This document shows positions 63,465-64,000 of a DNA stretch of 64,000 nucleotides, piece after piece. The position numbers and the translations under genes were made by a program. The stretch's first letter is position 1, and every line of letters starts with the position of its first letter. Below the pieces are notes generated by a model, which had not been told where the DNA came from, searched no databases, and was given only the letters and a program-made list of their open reading frames with translations. This DNA is from ZC4RG25 sp041687075. GTDB lineage: Bacteria > Pseudomonadota > Alphaproteobacteria > Rhizobiales > Hyphomicrobiaceae. The stretch is taken from positions 6,510 through 70,509 of the forward strand of contig JAWLCO010000007.1 in NCBI GenBank assembly GCA_041687075.1, given 5' to 3'.

Positions 63465-63541
63465 TAACATGCCTCTTTCGCTCTGTCATCAGCAGCGCCG
63501 GGGAGGTTGACGGCAGGCGATGCTTGCGGCTGATGCAGCCC

Positions 63542-64000
63542 ATGCGTTTCGATGCCCCGCTTCCGATCGATGCCGTGCTGGACGAGCTTGCGCAGGCGCT
63601 GCGTCTTAAAAATGCTGCCGTGCTGGTCGCACCTCCTGGTGCAGGCAAGACCACGCGTGTGCCGCTCGCGATTGCCGGGGAGGACTGGCTTGGGGGCCGG
63701 AAAATCCTTGTTCTCGAACCGCGGCGGCTGGCGGCGCGCGCCGCGGCGGAGCGGATGGCGCGGTCGTTGGGTGAGACTGTGGGGGAAACGGTCGGGCTGC
63801 GCGCCCGGCTCAGCTCCCGCGTGGGCCCGCGCACCCGTATCGAGGTCATCACCGAAGGCGTGTTCACCCGGATGGTCCTCGACGACCCCGCGCTCGAGGA
63901 AGTCGGCGCAGTCCTGTTCGACGAGTTTCACGAGCGGTCGCTGGATGCCGATCTCGGGCTGGCGCTGGCGCTCGATGCAAAGAATGCGCTGCGGGAGGAT
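63542..64000 (+). CDS. hrpB: ATP-dependent helicase HrpB, 5' part only
   Basis: The first 153 codons of an HrpB-type DExH helicase; the frame is open to the window's end. Walker A is PPGAGKTT (residues 31-38), and the DEFH box (127-130) is followed by ERS. The intervening LEPRRLAARAAAERMA block is typical of HrpB/HrpA. A start three codons earlier (63533) is equally possible, and neither has a clear ribosome site. HrpB is an RNA helicase-like protein of uncertain role. It is divergent from mbfA. Confidence 0.9.
   Translation, partial: MRFDAPLPIDAVLDELAQALRLKNAAVLVAPPGAGKTTRVPLAIAGEDWLGGRKILVLEPRRLAARAAAERMARSLGETVGETVGLRARLSSRVGPRTRIEVITEGVFTRMVLDDPALEEVGAVLFDEFHERSLDADLGLALALDAKNALRED

Overview
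The window (about 60+% GC, almost no non-coding space) reads as chromosome of an alphaproteobacterium, most likely Hyphomicrobiales or a close relative. Support comes from the NarK1-NarK2 fusion beside a cysteine-free NarR-like regulator, an NDUFS4-like complex I subunit, an Irr-type iron box before an mbfA-like gene, and a corrinoid/sarcosine oxidase style of methylamine catabolism. The level of classification below class is inference. There is no prophage, insertion sequence or CRISPR array.

Region 1 (0.2-15.5 kb) is nitrate respiration: a Tat-type multicopper oxidase, a Crp/Fnr-family regulator, two FNR-type boxes, a double NarK transporter, NarGHJI, a parvulin, a small unknown protein and NnrS. 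Two tiny open frames that fill the narG-narH gap are linked to each other and to both genes by ATGA overlaps.

Region 2 (16-38 kb) is a nearly complete glycine betaine catabolic locus. It holds a ProVWX-type importer, a GbdR-like regulator, sarcosine oxidase SoxBDAG and L-serine dehydratase. It also holds a corrinoid demethylation module: a non-pyrrolysine MttB-family methyltransferase, a dimethylglycine-dehydrogenase-like flavoprotein, a corrinoid protein, a DUF1638 protein, MetV-like and MetF, a methyl-THF:corrinoid methyltransferase and a RACo-type activator. The inferred route is betaine to dimethylglycine (methyl to corrinoid, then THF), then sarcosine, glycine, serine and pyruvate. Neither a GbcAB-type monooxygenase nor BHMT is seen in the window. 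This is the best candidate for an under-described system.

Region 3 (38-48.8 kb) is mixed: an ABC-2 exporter, a five-gene reverse-strand run (NIPSNAP, hydrolase, DapA-like, CoA transferase, MaoC) that looks catabolic, an NDUFS4-like gene, tRNA-Arg(UCU), an EamA transporter, and a GCS2-type ligase overlapping an M20 peptidase.

Region 4 (48.8-56.8 kb) is a glycan locus: UDP-xylose synthase-like and CDP-tyvelose-epimerase-like genes, then, divergently, a third epimerase, three tandem paralogous CgeB-like putative glycosyltransferases and a GH39-like hydrolase, the last five genes tightly packed.

Region 5 (56.9-64 kb) is envelope and iron: a short band-7 protein, AsmA, an AbrB-type membrane protein, a Bfr lacking the heme methionine, an XRE regulator, MbfA with a TTG start and an Irr-like box, and the 5' part of hrpB running off the end.
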